A stretch of DNA of 64,000 nt from assembly GCF_009617875.1 (NCBI RefSeq), contig NZ_BLAV01000001.1, forward strand, positions 1-64,000, given 5' to 3'. The translations under genes were made by a program, and so were the position numbers. This DNA is from Prolixibacter sp. NT017. Lineage in GTDB: Bacteria > Bacteroidota > Bacteroidia > Bacteroidales > Prolixibacteraceae. Positions 19,103 to 28,306 of this stretch are shown here, in pieces. The notes below the pieces were generated by a model. The model worked only from the letters and a program-made list of their open reading frames with translations, made no database searches and had not been told where the DNA came from. How positions within the stretch are numbered: position 1 is the stretch's first letter; each line of letters begins with the position of its first letter.

Positions 19103-22100
19103 ATGAAAAAAAAAGCTAACAACTTGCCGTTGTGGTATCACAGCTGCAAAAAACTTCTTGTTATCATGAGGCTTACAGCAGTAATACTATTGCTTACAAC
19201 GTTGCAGACCTTTGCTCTCGAAGGTTATGCACAGTCAGCCCGTCTCTCTCTTGATATGAACAATGCCACTGTTAAGCAGGTATTGTCAGAAATTGAATCG
19301 CAGAGTGAGTTTTATTTCCTGTACAACAGCGATTTGATTAATGTCAACAGAAGGGTAAGTATTTCAGCCAGCAATGAGCGTATCGATCGGGTTTTGAACC
19401 AGCTGTTCAACGGGGAAAAAATTAATTATACTATTAAAGACCGGCACATTGTATTAAGTCCGGCAACAACCTCCGGCGTTCAGCAAGATATGAGCATAAA
19501 AGGTCACGTAGTCGACAAGACGGGCGGGCCGCTGCCCGGTGTGACCATTGTGATTAAAGGTACATCGAAAGGTACCATTACCGATGCGGATGGTAACTAC
19601 GAGATGGATGATGTTCCGGCCAATGCAACGCTTGTTTTTTCCTTTGTTGGTATGAAGCCACAGGAAATCAGCGTTCAGGGCAGGAGCAATATCAATGTTA
19701 CAATGGTAGAAGAATCGATTGGTGTGGGTGAAGTAGTTGTAACAGCACTTGGTATCAAGCGTGAAGAGAAAGCGCTGGGATATTCTGTTCAGACTGTTCA
19801 GGGACAGAGCCTGCAGAAAGTTTCCGGTGTCGATGTAGGAACATCATTGACCGGTAAAGTAGCCGGGGTTTTGGTTCAAAACTCAACCGACTTTAACGTA
19901 GCACCGACCATCTCAGTCCGCGGTGAAAGTCCGTTGATTGTGATCGACGGGGTTGCTTACGCCAATAAATCCCTCAATGATATCGCAGCAGATGATATTC
20001 AGTCAATGAGCGTTCTGAAAGGAGCGACCGCTTCCGCTCTTTACGGTTTCCGTGGAGAAAACGGTGCGATTCTGATTACAACTAAAAATGGTAGTACAAA
20101 TAATTTGGGAGTATCTGTTGATGTCTCCTCGAACACCATGTTTAGTGCCGGCTTCCTGGCCATTCCCGAGAAGCAGAGTGTGTATGGTCGTGGTACCGCT
20201 TATGTTTATAATATCAACTCCGATCAGTCCTGGGGAACCTTTATGGATGGAACCGTAAGAACGCAATGGGATCCAATTGCTAAGGAATTCCGGGATTATC
20301 CATACCTGCCTGTTGGCAAAAATAACTTCAAAAACTTCCTGGAGCCAGGTTATGTTACTAACAACAACGTAAGTGTCGCTTTTAAAACAGACAAAATAGC
20401 GTTGAGGAGTTCGTTGAACTGGACAAAAAATAAAGGACAGTATCCTAATTCGATGTTGAATAAATACACCTATACACTGGGTGGCGATATTACACTCGAT
20501 AAGTTTAAATTTTCATCGAATATGTCGTATACCAAACGGGAAACACCTAATATGGGTTCCAATGGTTATACTTCATACGACCCGATGTACACGCTGCTTA
20601 TCTGGTCTTCTGCCGATTTCAACATTCTCGACTATAAAAACAACTACTGGCTGATACCGGGCCAGCTTCAGAACAACCAGTTCGGATACCATTTTGATAC
20701 CAATACCTACAGTGGTAAAAATCAGAACGATCCGTATTTTGACCGGTATCAACGTACCAATGAGCAATCGCGTGATATTTTCAACGCCGATCTGACGACA
20801 AGTTATGATATTGCCCCGTGGTTGACTGCCACACTTCGTGGAGGTCTCGATTTCTTTATTAACCGTGGGCAGTTGAGGATATCGCAGGGATCATATACTT
20901 CTTCAGGTAACACGGGTATTCCCGGAAATCCTTATACCTGGAACGGTAGCCGGACCGGAGCTTACCTGACTGGTCGGACGCAGGGATACAGTATCAACAG
21001 TGATTTCCTGTTGACCGGTAGCCGGACTTTCCTGGATAATTTCGATGTGGATTATTTGGCAGGGGGGACCATGTTCTACGACCGTAGCGACAACATCAAC
21101 GCTGAGACCGTCGGTGGTATCTCAATACCGGAGTATTTCTCACTGAATGCTTCTGTAAATCCGGCAGCTGTTGGTGAAAGCACTTCGCAGCGACAAGTCA
21201 ATTCGCTGTTTGGCCGGGTCGCACTTTCGTGGAAGAAAATGCTCTTCGTGGATGTGACCGGTCGTAATGACTGGGTTTCCATGTTGGCCAATCCGAATGT
21301 ACCGAAAGCGGACCGCTCTTATTTCTATCCGTCCATTTCCGGTAGCTTTGTCGTATCTGAGCTTCTGCCGTCTACCAAAAGCTGGTTGGACCTGATGAAA
21401 TTCAGAGGTTCCTGGACACAAGCCAAAACGCCACCGAATCCGTATGCCATTAACAGTGTTTTCTCGGTTAATCCGGGTACCTGGAATGCTTTGAACGGAG
21501 CAACAGCACCGAGTTCGTTATATCTGAACACATATAGCCCGAACTCTTACACCACAACAGAAGTTGGTTTTCAGGCGATGACGTTCAAGAAGCGTTTTAC
21601 CGTGGATGTGACTTATTATGCGAAGCATATTTTTGATATACTGAAGCTGGGGCCGTTGTCATCAGCCACCGGATATACCGGTATTTATTTGAATACGGAT
21701 GAACAACGCTCCAACCGCGGATGGGAAGTCGCTGTTACGGCTACACCGCTGAAGACAAAAGACTGGCAGTGGGACGTCGGTGCCAACTGGTCGACCTATA
21801 AACAAGTTTATACGAAGCTCGATTCAACCTATACATCCAACTATGGAAAACCCTGGGTGAAGGTTGGAGAACGCACAGACGCTTTTACAACCAAAGATTA
21901 CCTCCGCGTTCCTGACGGACCATATGCCGGACAGCTGATTTACAATACCAGCGGCCGCGTTGTGAGGAGCAGCTATACTACCTTGTACGGTTACAGCGAC
22001 CCTGACTGGATTTGGGGTTTGAACTCCACTTTGCGGTACAAGAACGTCAGCTTGTATATGTCGTTTGATGGGGTTGTCGGTGGTTTAATGCCTACCAGGA

Positions 22101-22600
22101 CCGAAAGTTATATGTGGCAAGCCGGGGTGCATCCCAATTCGGTAACTGAAGCACGCAAATTGGATGTTGAGGATCCGAGTAAGGGACACTACATCGGAGA
22201 TGGTGTTCAGGTCATATCCGGGTCGGTTACTTATGATCCCAATGGTAATATTCTTACCGATAACCGCCAATACGCTCCCAATGATGTACCTGAAACATAC
22301 AAGCAGGCAGTACAGGATTTCCATAACTCCAGTGCATGGGGGGGGAGCCCCAATCCTAATGATATATATGCCAGAACCTTCCTGAAACTTCGCGAGGTGT
22401 CGCTGACTTACACTGTTCCGGATAGATTCCTGAATAATTGGGGAAGAGGAATTATCAAAGGGGCATCCATTGGTTTTGTCGGACAGAATGTATTGTTCTG
22501 GGCCAAGGATTTTAAATATTCTGATCCGGATGGCGGTAATGAAGACTTTTCTGACCCGTCAGTGAGATATCTTGGAGGTAATGTTAAACTTACATTCTAA
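19103..22600 (+). CDS. SusC-like TonB-dependent transporter with STN signalling domain (PUL2)
   Basis: 1,165 residues. After a signal peptide (MRLTAVILLLTTLQTFALEG then YAQ) comes an STN domain at about 47-118 (LSLDMNNATVKQVLSEIESQ then FYFLYNS), a carboxypeptidase-like domain (GHVVDKTGGPLPGVTIVIKG), a TonB-box-like VGEVVVTALGI, the plug (SPLIVIDGV, ASALYGFRGENGAILITTK) and a barrel ending GGNVKLTF. The STN domain is the part that contacts FecR-type anti-sigma factors, and it is present here but absent from the other two SusC proteins in the window, matching the sigma/FecR genes upstream. Its start context TCTATGAAAAAAA equals the complement of the putative small RNA at 54202-54290. Confidence 0.93.
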   Translation: MKKKANNLPLWYHSCKKLLVIMRLTAVILLLTTLQTFALEGYAQSARLSLDMNNATVKQVLSEIESQSEFYFLYNSDLINVNRRVSISASNERIDRVLNQLFNGEKINYTIKDRHIVLSPATTSGVQQDMSIKGHVVDKTGGPLPGVTIVIKGTSKGTITDADGNYEMDDVPANATLVFSFVGMKPQEISVQGRSNINVTMVEESIGVGEVVVTALGIKREEKALGYSVQTVQGQSLQKVSGVDVGTSLTGKVAGVLVQNSTDFNVAPTISVRGESPLIVIDGVAYANKSLNDIAADDIQSMSVLKGATASALYGFRGENGAILITTKNGSTNNLGVSVDVSSNTMFSAGFLAIPEKQSVYGRGTAYVYNINSDQSWGTFMDGTVRTQWDPIAKEFRDYPYLPVGKNNFKNFLEPGYVTNNNVSVAFKTDKIALRSSLNWTKNKGQYPNSMLNKYTYTLGGDITLDKFKFSSNMSYTKRETPNMGSNGYTSYDPMYTLLIWSSADFNILDYKNNYWLIPGQLQNNQFGYHFDTNTYSGKNQNDPYFDRYQRTNEQSRDIFNADLTTSYDIAPWLTATLRGGLDFFINRGQLRISQGSYTSSGNTGIPGNPYTWNGSRTGAYLTGRTQGYSINSDFLLTGSRTFLDNFDVDYLAGGTMFYDRSDNINAETVGGISIPEYFSLNASVNPAAVGESTSQRQVNSLFGRVALSWKKMLFVDVTGRNDWVSMLANPNVPKADRSYFYPSISGSFVVSELLPSTKSWLDLMKFRGSWTQAKTPPNPYAINSVFSVNPGTWNALNGATAPSSLYLNTYSPNSYTTTEVGFQAMTFKKRFTVDVTYYAKHIFDILKLGPLSSATGYTGIYLNTDEQRSNRGWEVAVTATPLKTKDWQWDVGANWSTYKQVYTKLDSTYTSNYGKPWVKVGERTDAFTTKDYLRVPDGPYAGQLIYNTSGRVVRSSYTTLYGYSDPDWIWGLNSTLRYKNVSLYMSFDGVVGGLMPTRTESYMWQAGVHPNSVTEARKLDVEDPSKGHYIGDGVQVISGSVTYDPNGNILTDNRQYAPNDVPETYKQAVQDFHNSSAWGGSPNPNDIYARTFLKLREVSLTYTVPDRFLNNWGRGIIKGASIGFVGQNVLFWAKDFKYSDPDGGNEDFSDPSVRYLGGNVKLTF

Positions 22601-22612
22601 TAAAACAGAACT

Positions 22613-24142
22613 ATGAAAAATCTAACATATATATTTCTATTGATTTTTTCTCTCTTTACTGCGGTTTCCTGCAGTAACTTCGAGGAAATCAATACAGACC
22701 CAAATAAAACGAATCAGGTGACGTCCTCGATGCTTGCTACGCAGGTATTGAAAGATACGTACCGGTTTTGGAACCCGAACCCGTCTGATTTTACTTCCGG
22801 TAACTTGTTTAATAAACACATTGCCATGCTGGAAACCAATCCCAACCCTGGCCAATATTATTATTCATATTGGCCTTACGGCAGTTTTGGGGCCTATTCC
22901 AGACTGACGGATCTCCAGTATATGACCCAATATGCAGAAGGTTCAAAATTTGAATCATCCTACAAAGGATTGCAATTGTTCATGAAAGCCTGGTTTGGAT
23001 TCTCTGCTACATTGGATATGGGTGATGTGCCCTACTCGGAAGCCGGAATGGCGACGGAAGGTATCACCCAACCCAAATATGATAAACAGGCCGATGTATT
23101 TGCTGAAATCCTGAGCGACCTCCAGAAAGCAGAGGCTGATTTTGCACAAGGCACGAATTTCGATGGGGACATTATGTATGGTGGCGATGTGACCAAGTGG
23201 AGAAAGCTTTGTAATGCCATGCAGTTGAAAGTTATTCAAACCATGAGTAAGCAGGCAACTTCGGAGCAGAAAGCAAGGTTTGCTGCCATTGTTAACGCCG
23301 GAAATTTAATGACCGGTAACGACGATAACTTTAAGCTGGTCTACTCTGATAATCCGAATGCAACATATCCGATGTATAACGGCGAGGAGCGCAGACAGAA
23401 TACGGGTGTAACACAGTTGGTTGTTAATGCGCTGAAGAATCTCAATGATCGCCGCTTGTTCTATTTTGCAGAACCGGCACAGGCACAAATTGACGGTGGA
23501 CTGACCGAGTCGGATTGGGACGCCTATGTGGGAGCTCCTTCATCCATGGCTGCCGAGCAGCTTGCGTTGAACAATGCAGACGGTGACTATTCTTTGCTGA
23601 ATAAACGTTACGTCGCTTTCATGGATAACGATCCGATGCTCTATTTCACTTATTCGGAGCAGTGTTTCATTATTGCGGAAGCCATTGAAGAAGGTTGGGT
23701 TTCGGGTGATGCTCAGCAGTATTATCAAAATGGAGTGAAAGCCCAGCTGGAATATTACATGAACCTTCCTCACACAGCTGATTATGTGCACGGAATGGCT
23801 ATTGATCAAAACTATATTGATAACTACTTTACCGGCGCTGCAGCTTATGCCACCAGCGGAACAAAAGAGGATCGCTTGCATCAAATCTGGACACAGCGCT
23901 GGTTGATTGATTTCTTCCAGGGGAACGGAGGAAACTACCCGCAATTCCTGCGTACAGGCTACCCGGTTTACCCGCTGAATCCTTCAACGAGCTTGAATCC
24001 GGACGATCCCACTGTATATCCGAAGCGCTGGATGTACCCAACGGATGAACAAACTAAAAACCCGGTCAATTATCAAAAAGCTATTGACGAACAGTATAAT
24101 GGATATGACGGAATCAATCAGGTTCCGTGGTATTTGAAGTAA
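22613..24142 (+). CDS. SusD-like lipoprotein (SusD-like_2 type)
   Basis: 509 residues with a lipobox (LIFSLFTAVSCSNFEEINTD). The start FEEINTDPNKT and WFGFSATLDMGDVPYSEAG are typical of the SusD-like_2 / RagB group paired with STN-type SusC proteins. The C-terminus has EEGWVSGDAQQYYQNGVKAQ and IWTQRWLIDF. It binds glycan at the cell surface and caps the SusC at 19103. It is 12 bases downstream of susC in the same transcript and is followed by a strong hairpin. Confidence 0.9.
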   Translation: MKNLTYIFLLIFSLFTAVSCSNFEEINTDPNKTNQVTSSMLATQVLKDTYRFWNPNPSDFTSGNLFNKHIAMLETNPNPGQYYYSYWPYGSFGAYSRLTDLQYMTQYAEGSKFESSYKGLQLFMKAWFGFSATLDMGDVPYSEAGMATEGITQPKYDKQADVFAEILSDLQKAEADFAQGTNFDGDIMYGGDVTKWRKLCNAMQLKVIQTMSKQATSEQKARFAAIVNAGNLMTGNDDNFKLVYSDNPNATYPMYNGEERRQNTGVTQLVVNALKNLNDRRLFYFAEPAQAQIDGGLTESDWDAYVGAPSSMAAEQLALNNADGDYSLLNKRYVAFMDNDPMLYFTYSEQCFIIAEAIEEGWVSGDAQQYYQNGVKAQLEYYMNLPHTADYVHGMAIDQNYIDNYFTGAAAYATSGTKEDRLHQIWTQRWLIDFFQGNGGNYPQFLRTGYPVYPLNPSTSLNPDDPTVYPKRWMYPTDEQTKNPVNYQKAIDEQYNGYDGINQVPWYLK

Positions 24143-24177
24143 AGGCTGAACTTGATTAGTAAAAATGTGATTTAAAT

Positions 24178-24207
24178 GGGGGAGCATTATGTTTCCCCCT
24201 TTTTTTC
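24178..24207 (+). terminator. Terminator after PUL2 susD
   Basis: GGGGGA pairs with TCCCCC across GCATTATGTT, followed by seven Ts. It separates the susCD block from the GH16/GH3/EEP block. Confidence 0.75.
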
Positions 24208-24277
24208 ATAGGTTTGACCCAATGGGATTTCAGATTATTTTGGGGTAAATCGCAATGAAACTAAATACAACAAAGCA

Positions 24278-25045
24278 ATGAAACACAAAGCAATATTCCT
24301 TTCAATCATTTTAGTCCTTGTTTCCTTCAATGTATTTTCCCAGTCTACAAAAGGCTACAAACTAGTTTGGCAGGACAATTTCGATGGAAATTCGCTCGAC
24401 ACCACATCGTGGAACAATCGGGTAATGAAACCCGGAACTGTGAACAACGAATTGCAACGTTACACCGACGGCAAAAACGTAGAAGTGAAAGATGGGAAGC
24501 TGATTATCGAAGCCCGGCACGAAAATAATGAATATACTTCCGGAAGAATTAATACCAAAGGCAAGCGCGAATTCACTTATGGTATTGTTAAAATGAGCGC
24601 GAAATTGCCGGCAGGTGTGGGCACATGGCCAGCCTTGTGGATGTTGGGATCGGACGTTAAAGAGGTGGGATGGCCGGCCTGCGGGGAGCTGGACATCATG
24701 GAGCATGTCGGTAAACAACCGGGCTTTATTCATTCTTCCATTCACAATCCGTCGGGTTACGGAGCAACACCTTATACGGGAATTGTGGAAATAAAGGACC
24801 CTTACACTGAATTTCATATCTACAGTATGGAATGGACGAAATATTTTATCACTTTTTACGTGGACGGCAAAAAAATCTACCATTATCAACCGAAGGAGAA
24901 AAACATGAAGAACTGGCCGTTCGACAAACCTTTCTTTCTGATTTTTAATATCGCTATCGGTGGTAACATGGGAGGTTCAAAAGTTGATAACAGCTGTTTT
25001 CCAACCGATATGGTTGTTGATTGGGTGAAAGTATATCAAAAATAA
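24278..25045 (+). CDS. GH16 endo-beta-glucanase (laminarinase-like)
   Basis: 255 residues with a secretory signal (MKHKAIFLSIILVLVSFNVFSQ). The GH16 jelly-roll has the signature GELDIME with E137 (nucleophile), D139 and E142 (acid/base), in the beta-bulge type common to laminarinases and lichenases. WPALWMLG and IFNIAIGGNMGG are also present. GH16 enzymes of this type cut beta-1,3 or mixed beta-1,3/1,4-glucans. There is no lipobox, so it is probably periplasmic. It is the first enzyme of PUL2 and lies 9 bases upstream of a GH3 gene. Confidence 0.9.
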   Translation: MKHKAIFLSIILVLVSFNVFSQSTKGYKLVWQDNFDGNSLDTTSWNNRVMKPGTVNNELQRYTDGKNVEVKDGKLIIEARHENNEYTSGRINTKGKREFTYGIVKMSAKLPAGVGTWPALWMLGSDVKEVGWPACGELDIMEHVGKQPGFIHSSIHNPSGYGATPYTGIVEIKDPYTEFHIYSMEWTKYFITFYVDGKKIYHYQPKEKNMKNWPFDKPFFLIFNIAIGGNMGGSKVDNSCFPTDMVVDWVKVYQK

Positions 25046-25054
25046 ACTGGGAAG

Positions 25055-27286
25055 ATGATAAAAAAAATTGCTCTCATTTCACTTTTTGTTTTCTCCGTAA
25101 CCGGAGTTTTTTCGCAACCGAAAACACTCGATCAGAAAGTCGATTCAGTATTAAGTCTGATGACCCTTCAGGAGAAAATTGGTCAGCTGAATCAATACAC
25201 GGACGACGGTGCTGCTACCGGTCCGGTAACGGTTGACGATAAAAAAGCAACTCAGATTCGAAACGGGGAGGTAGGCTCGTTGTTGAATTGCAAGGGCGTT
25301 GAGCGCACCCGAAGCTGGCAGGAAATTGCCATGGAATCGCGAATGAAAATCCCGCTGCTTTTTGGCCAGGATGTTATTCACGGGTACAAAACCACGTTCC
25401 CTATTCCGCTGGCCGAATCTTGTAGCTGGGATTTAAAGGCGATTGAATTGGCGGCACGAGTGGCAGCAACCGAGGCCAGTGCCAGTGGCATCCAATGGAC
25501 GTTTGCTCCGATGGTGGATATTGCCCGTGACCCTCGCTGGGGAAGAGTGATGGAAGGTGCTGGTGAAGATACCTATCTGGGCTCATTAATTGCAGCGGCC
25601 CAGGTGAAAGGCTTCCAGGGGAACGAATTAAGTGATGTCAATTCAGTGATGGCTTGTGCCAAACATTTTGCTGCTTATGGTGCCGCCATTGGCGGGCGCG
25701 ATTACAACTCGGTTGATATCAGCGATCACACTTTGTGGCAAGTCTATCTGCCACCTTTCAAAGCTGCAGTAGATGCAGGTGTCGCTACGTTTATGACGTC
25801 TTTTAATACGATTAACGGAATTCCTTCAACGGGAAACAAATATTTGCTTCGTGACGTCCTGAAAGGAAAATGGGGTTTTAAGGGATTCGTAGTCAGCGAC
25901 TGGGGTTCGATCGGTGAAATGATCAATCACGGAGTTGCGAAAAATGGTTCTGATGCTGCATTATTAGCCATAACGGCTGGTTGTGACATGGACATGGAAA
26001 GCCGCGATTACAAGAATCACCTGGCGCAGTTGGTGAAAGACAAAAAAGTGCCGGTTTCCCTTATCGATGATGCGGTTAGAAGAATTTTGCGGAAAAAATT
26101 TGAGTTGGGCTTGTTTGACGATCCTTACCGGTATTGCAACGCCGAACGACAACAAAAAGAACTGTTCAATCCGGAACACGATAAAGCAACAAGACAAGTG
26201 GCTGAAAAAAGCATTGTTTTACTGAAGAATGAAAATAATTTACTGCCTTTGTCGAAGGATGTAAAGACCATTGCGTTTATTGGTCCATTGGTGAAGTCGC
26301 TAAAGCAAAACAAAGGATTCTGGGATGTTGATGTTCCCGGAGTTGATTCGACGTTCATCGTTTCTCAATGGCAGGGATTGAAGAATAAAGTAGGTAAGCA
26401 TACCAAATTGCTATATGCAAAGGGCTGTGATATTGAAGGTGATAGTAAGGCGGGATTTGCCGAAGCGGTCGCCGTTGCCAAAAAAGCCGACGTAGTTATT
26501 CTGAGCATCGGCGAAAAAAGAGACATGAGTGGAGAAGCCAAGAGCCGGAGCAATATTGATATTCCGGGTGTTCAGGAAGAGTTGGAGAAAACATTGCTGG
26601 CGACCGGCAAACCCGTCGTGGTGTTAATCAATGCCGGGCGACCACTGGTCTTCAACTACACGGCCGATCACGCTTCTGCTATTCTATATACCTGGTGGTT
26701 GGGCAATCAGGCCGGAAATGCCATTGCAGATGTTTTGTTCGGAGATTATAATCCCTCAGCCAAACTGACGATGACTTTTCCGAGAAGCGTTGGACAGATA
26801 CCAATTTATTACAACCACTTAAACACGGGCCGGCCGGCAACAAGTGATAAAGACAAGAACTACCGGTCTTCCTATCTGGATTTGTCCATTTATCCCAAAT
26901 ACGAATTCGGTTACGGGTTGAGTTACACCACATTCAAGTACAGTAACCTGAAGCTGAGTAGTAAGGAGATGAAACCTGACTCATCCATCGAAGTCAGCGC
27001 AACGATTACCAATACCGGAAAATACGATGGAGAAGAGATTGTTCAACTTTATTTGAGAGATTTGGTCGCCTCGCTGTCCCGTCCTGTTGAGGAACTGAAG
27101 GATTTCAAAAAGATTTTTCTGAAAGCGGGTGAATCGAAAACCATCCATTTTACGATTGACAAAGATAAGCTGTCGTTTTATAACCATGATTTACAATGGG
27201 TAGCCGAACCCGGAAAATTCGATCTGATGATCGGAGCTTCATCGAGAGATATTCGGCTGAAAGACAGTTTTGAACTGGCCAAATGA
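25055..27286 (+). CDS. GH3 beta-glucosidase (PUL2)
   Basis: 743 residues with a cleavable signal peptide (MIKKIALISLFVFSVTGVFSQ). GH3 pattern: DIARDPRWGRVMEGAGEDTYLG, KHFAAYGAAIGGRDYN, nucleophile Asp in GFKGFVVSDWGSI (D282), acid/base Glu in SGEAKSR (E494), and a C-terminal fibronectin-III-like domain (FGYGLSYTTFKY). It would convert the gluco-oligosaccharides released by the GH16 upstream to glucose. It is closer to the Bgl-type GH3 enzymes of PUL1 than to the GH3 of PUL3. Confidence 0.92.
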   Translation: MIKKIALISLFVFSVTGVFSQPKTLDQKVDSVLSLMTLQEKIGQLNQYTDDGAATGPVTVDDKKATQIRNGEVGSLLNCKGVERTRSWQEIAMESRMKIPLLFGQDVIHGYKTTFPIPLAESCSWDLKAIELAARVAATEASASGIQWTFAPMVDIARDPRWGRVMEGAGEDTYLGSLIAAAQVKGFQGNELSDVNSVMACAKHFAAYGAAIGGRDYNSVDISDHTLWQVYLPPFKAAVDAGVATFMTSFNTINGIPSTGNKYLLRDVLKGKWGFKGFVVSDWGSIGEMINHGVAKNGSDAALLAITAGCDMDMESRDYKNHLAQLVKDKKVPVSLIDDAVRRILRKKFELGLFDDPYRYCNAERQQKELFNPEHDKATRQVAEKSIVLLKNENNLLPLSKDVKTIAFIGPLVKSLKQNKGFWDVDVPGVDSTFIVSQWQGLKNKVGKHTKLLYAKGCDIEGDSKAGFAEAVAVAKKADVVILSIGEKRDMSGEAKSRSNIDIPGVQEELEKTLLATGKPVVVLINAGRPLVFNYTADHASAILYTWWLGNQAGNAIADVLFGDYNPSAKLTMTFPRSVGQIPIYYNHLNTGRPATSDKDKNYRSSYLDLSIYPKYEFGYGLSYTTFKYSNLKLSSKEMKPDSSIEVSATITNTGKYDGEEIVQLYLRDLVASLSRPVEELKDFKKIFLKAGESKTIHFTIDKDKLSFYNHDLQWVAEPGKFDLMIGASSRDIRLKDSFELAK

Positions 27287-27333
27287 CGGCAACTTGTTCT
27301 TTGTTTTCTATGAGTTTACCAAAATCAAGATCG

Positions 27334-28182
27334 ATGAAACGTATTTTCTTATTAACAGCATTCATATGCCTGGCAACTTTGGTCCAGGCTCAGGATGTGA
27401 AATTGATGACCTACAATCTCCGGTTAGCACTGGCGTCCGATGGATTGAATTCCTGGGAAAACCGGAAGGATTTTATGGTCGACCAGCTCAATTTTTATGC
27501 ACCCGATATATTTGGTACGCAGGAAGGATTGCCCAATCAGATTGAATACCTGAATAAAGAATTGAAAGGGTATCGGTCGATTGGTCAGGGTCGCGAAGGT
27601 GGTAGCAAAGGAGAACATGTCGCTGTGTTTTACAATACGAACCGTTTTAAGGTATTGGTGCATCACACTTTCTGGTTGTCGGAAACCCCCGATAAAGTGT
27701 CGAAAGGCTGGGATGCTGCTTACCTTCGGATTTGTACATATGGCCTTTTCTACGATAAGTTGACGCATGAATCGTTCTGGGTTTTCAATACCCATTTGGA
27801 CAATAAAGGGGAGCTGGCTCGTAAAAATGGCGTAGCATTGGTGCTGAAAAAAGTAAATGAAGTCAACACTGCCAATCTGCCCGTGATTTTAATGGGCGAC
27901 CTGAATTCAACGCCGGAAAGTGATGTTATTCAGGAAATCGACAAGAGCTTCAACCAATCCAAGTCGCTCAGCGAAATCAAGCCGTTTGGTCCTGATGCCA
28001 CGTTCAATGGTTTTCAGTGGGATGTGAAGCCGGCCAACCGCATCGATTACATCTTTGTCAAAAAGGAGGCTCCGATTGCTGTGAAGAAATACGCCGTTTT
28101 GCGCGATAGCCGCGATCATCGATTCCCGTCCGACCATTTTCCGGTTTTTGTAGAGGTGGCCTTTACCAACAGTGATAAGTAA
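27334..28182 (+). CDS. Secreted endonuclease/exonuclease/phosphatase-family hydrolase
   Basis: 282 residues with a signal peptide (MKRIFLLTAFICLATLVQAQ). The EEP fold motifs are in order: VKLMTYNLRL, FGTQEG, FNTHLDN, ILMGDLNSTPESD and SDHFPVFVEV, giving the metal-binding Asn, Glu, His and Asp set. Exported EEP proteins occur in many PULs, but the substrate is unknown; candidates are phosphodiesters or phosphorylated glycans. The ATG at 27334 is chosen because the earlier ATG at 27283 adds residues before the signal. It is 48 bases after GH3 in the same operon. The gene at 32845 is a paralogue. Confidence 0.85.
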   Translation: MKRIFLLTAFICLATLVQAQDVKLMTYNLRLALASDGLNSWENRKDFMVDQLNFYAPDIFGTQEGLPNQIEYLNKELKGYRSIGQGREGGSKGEHVAVFYNTNRFKVLVHHTFWLSETPDKVSKGWDAAYLRICTYGLFYDKLTHESFWVFNTHLDNKGELARKNGVALVLKKVNEVNTANLPVILMGDLNSTPESDVIQEIDKSFNQSKSLSEIKPFGPDATFNGFQWDVKPANRIDYIFVKKEAPIAVKKYAVLRDSRDHRFPSDHFPVFVEVAFTNSDK

Positions 28183-28217
28183 AACCCGATAGTCGCATTG
28201 ACGTTTACAATTTCAAT

Positions 28218-28251
28218 TCCCCCATGGAACGCATTATGGGGGATTTTTTTT
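28218..28251 (+). terminator. Terminator of the PUL2 enzyme operon
   Basis: TCCCCCAT pairs with ATGGGGGA across a 10-base loop and is followed by eight Ts. Confidence 0.85.
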
Positions 28252-28306
28252 GCCGGGAAACCCCGTTCTTGTTAAATTCAGACCTTCAATAAAATCAACT
28301 TAAACC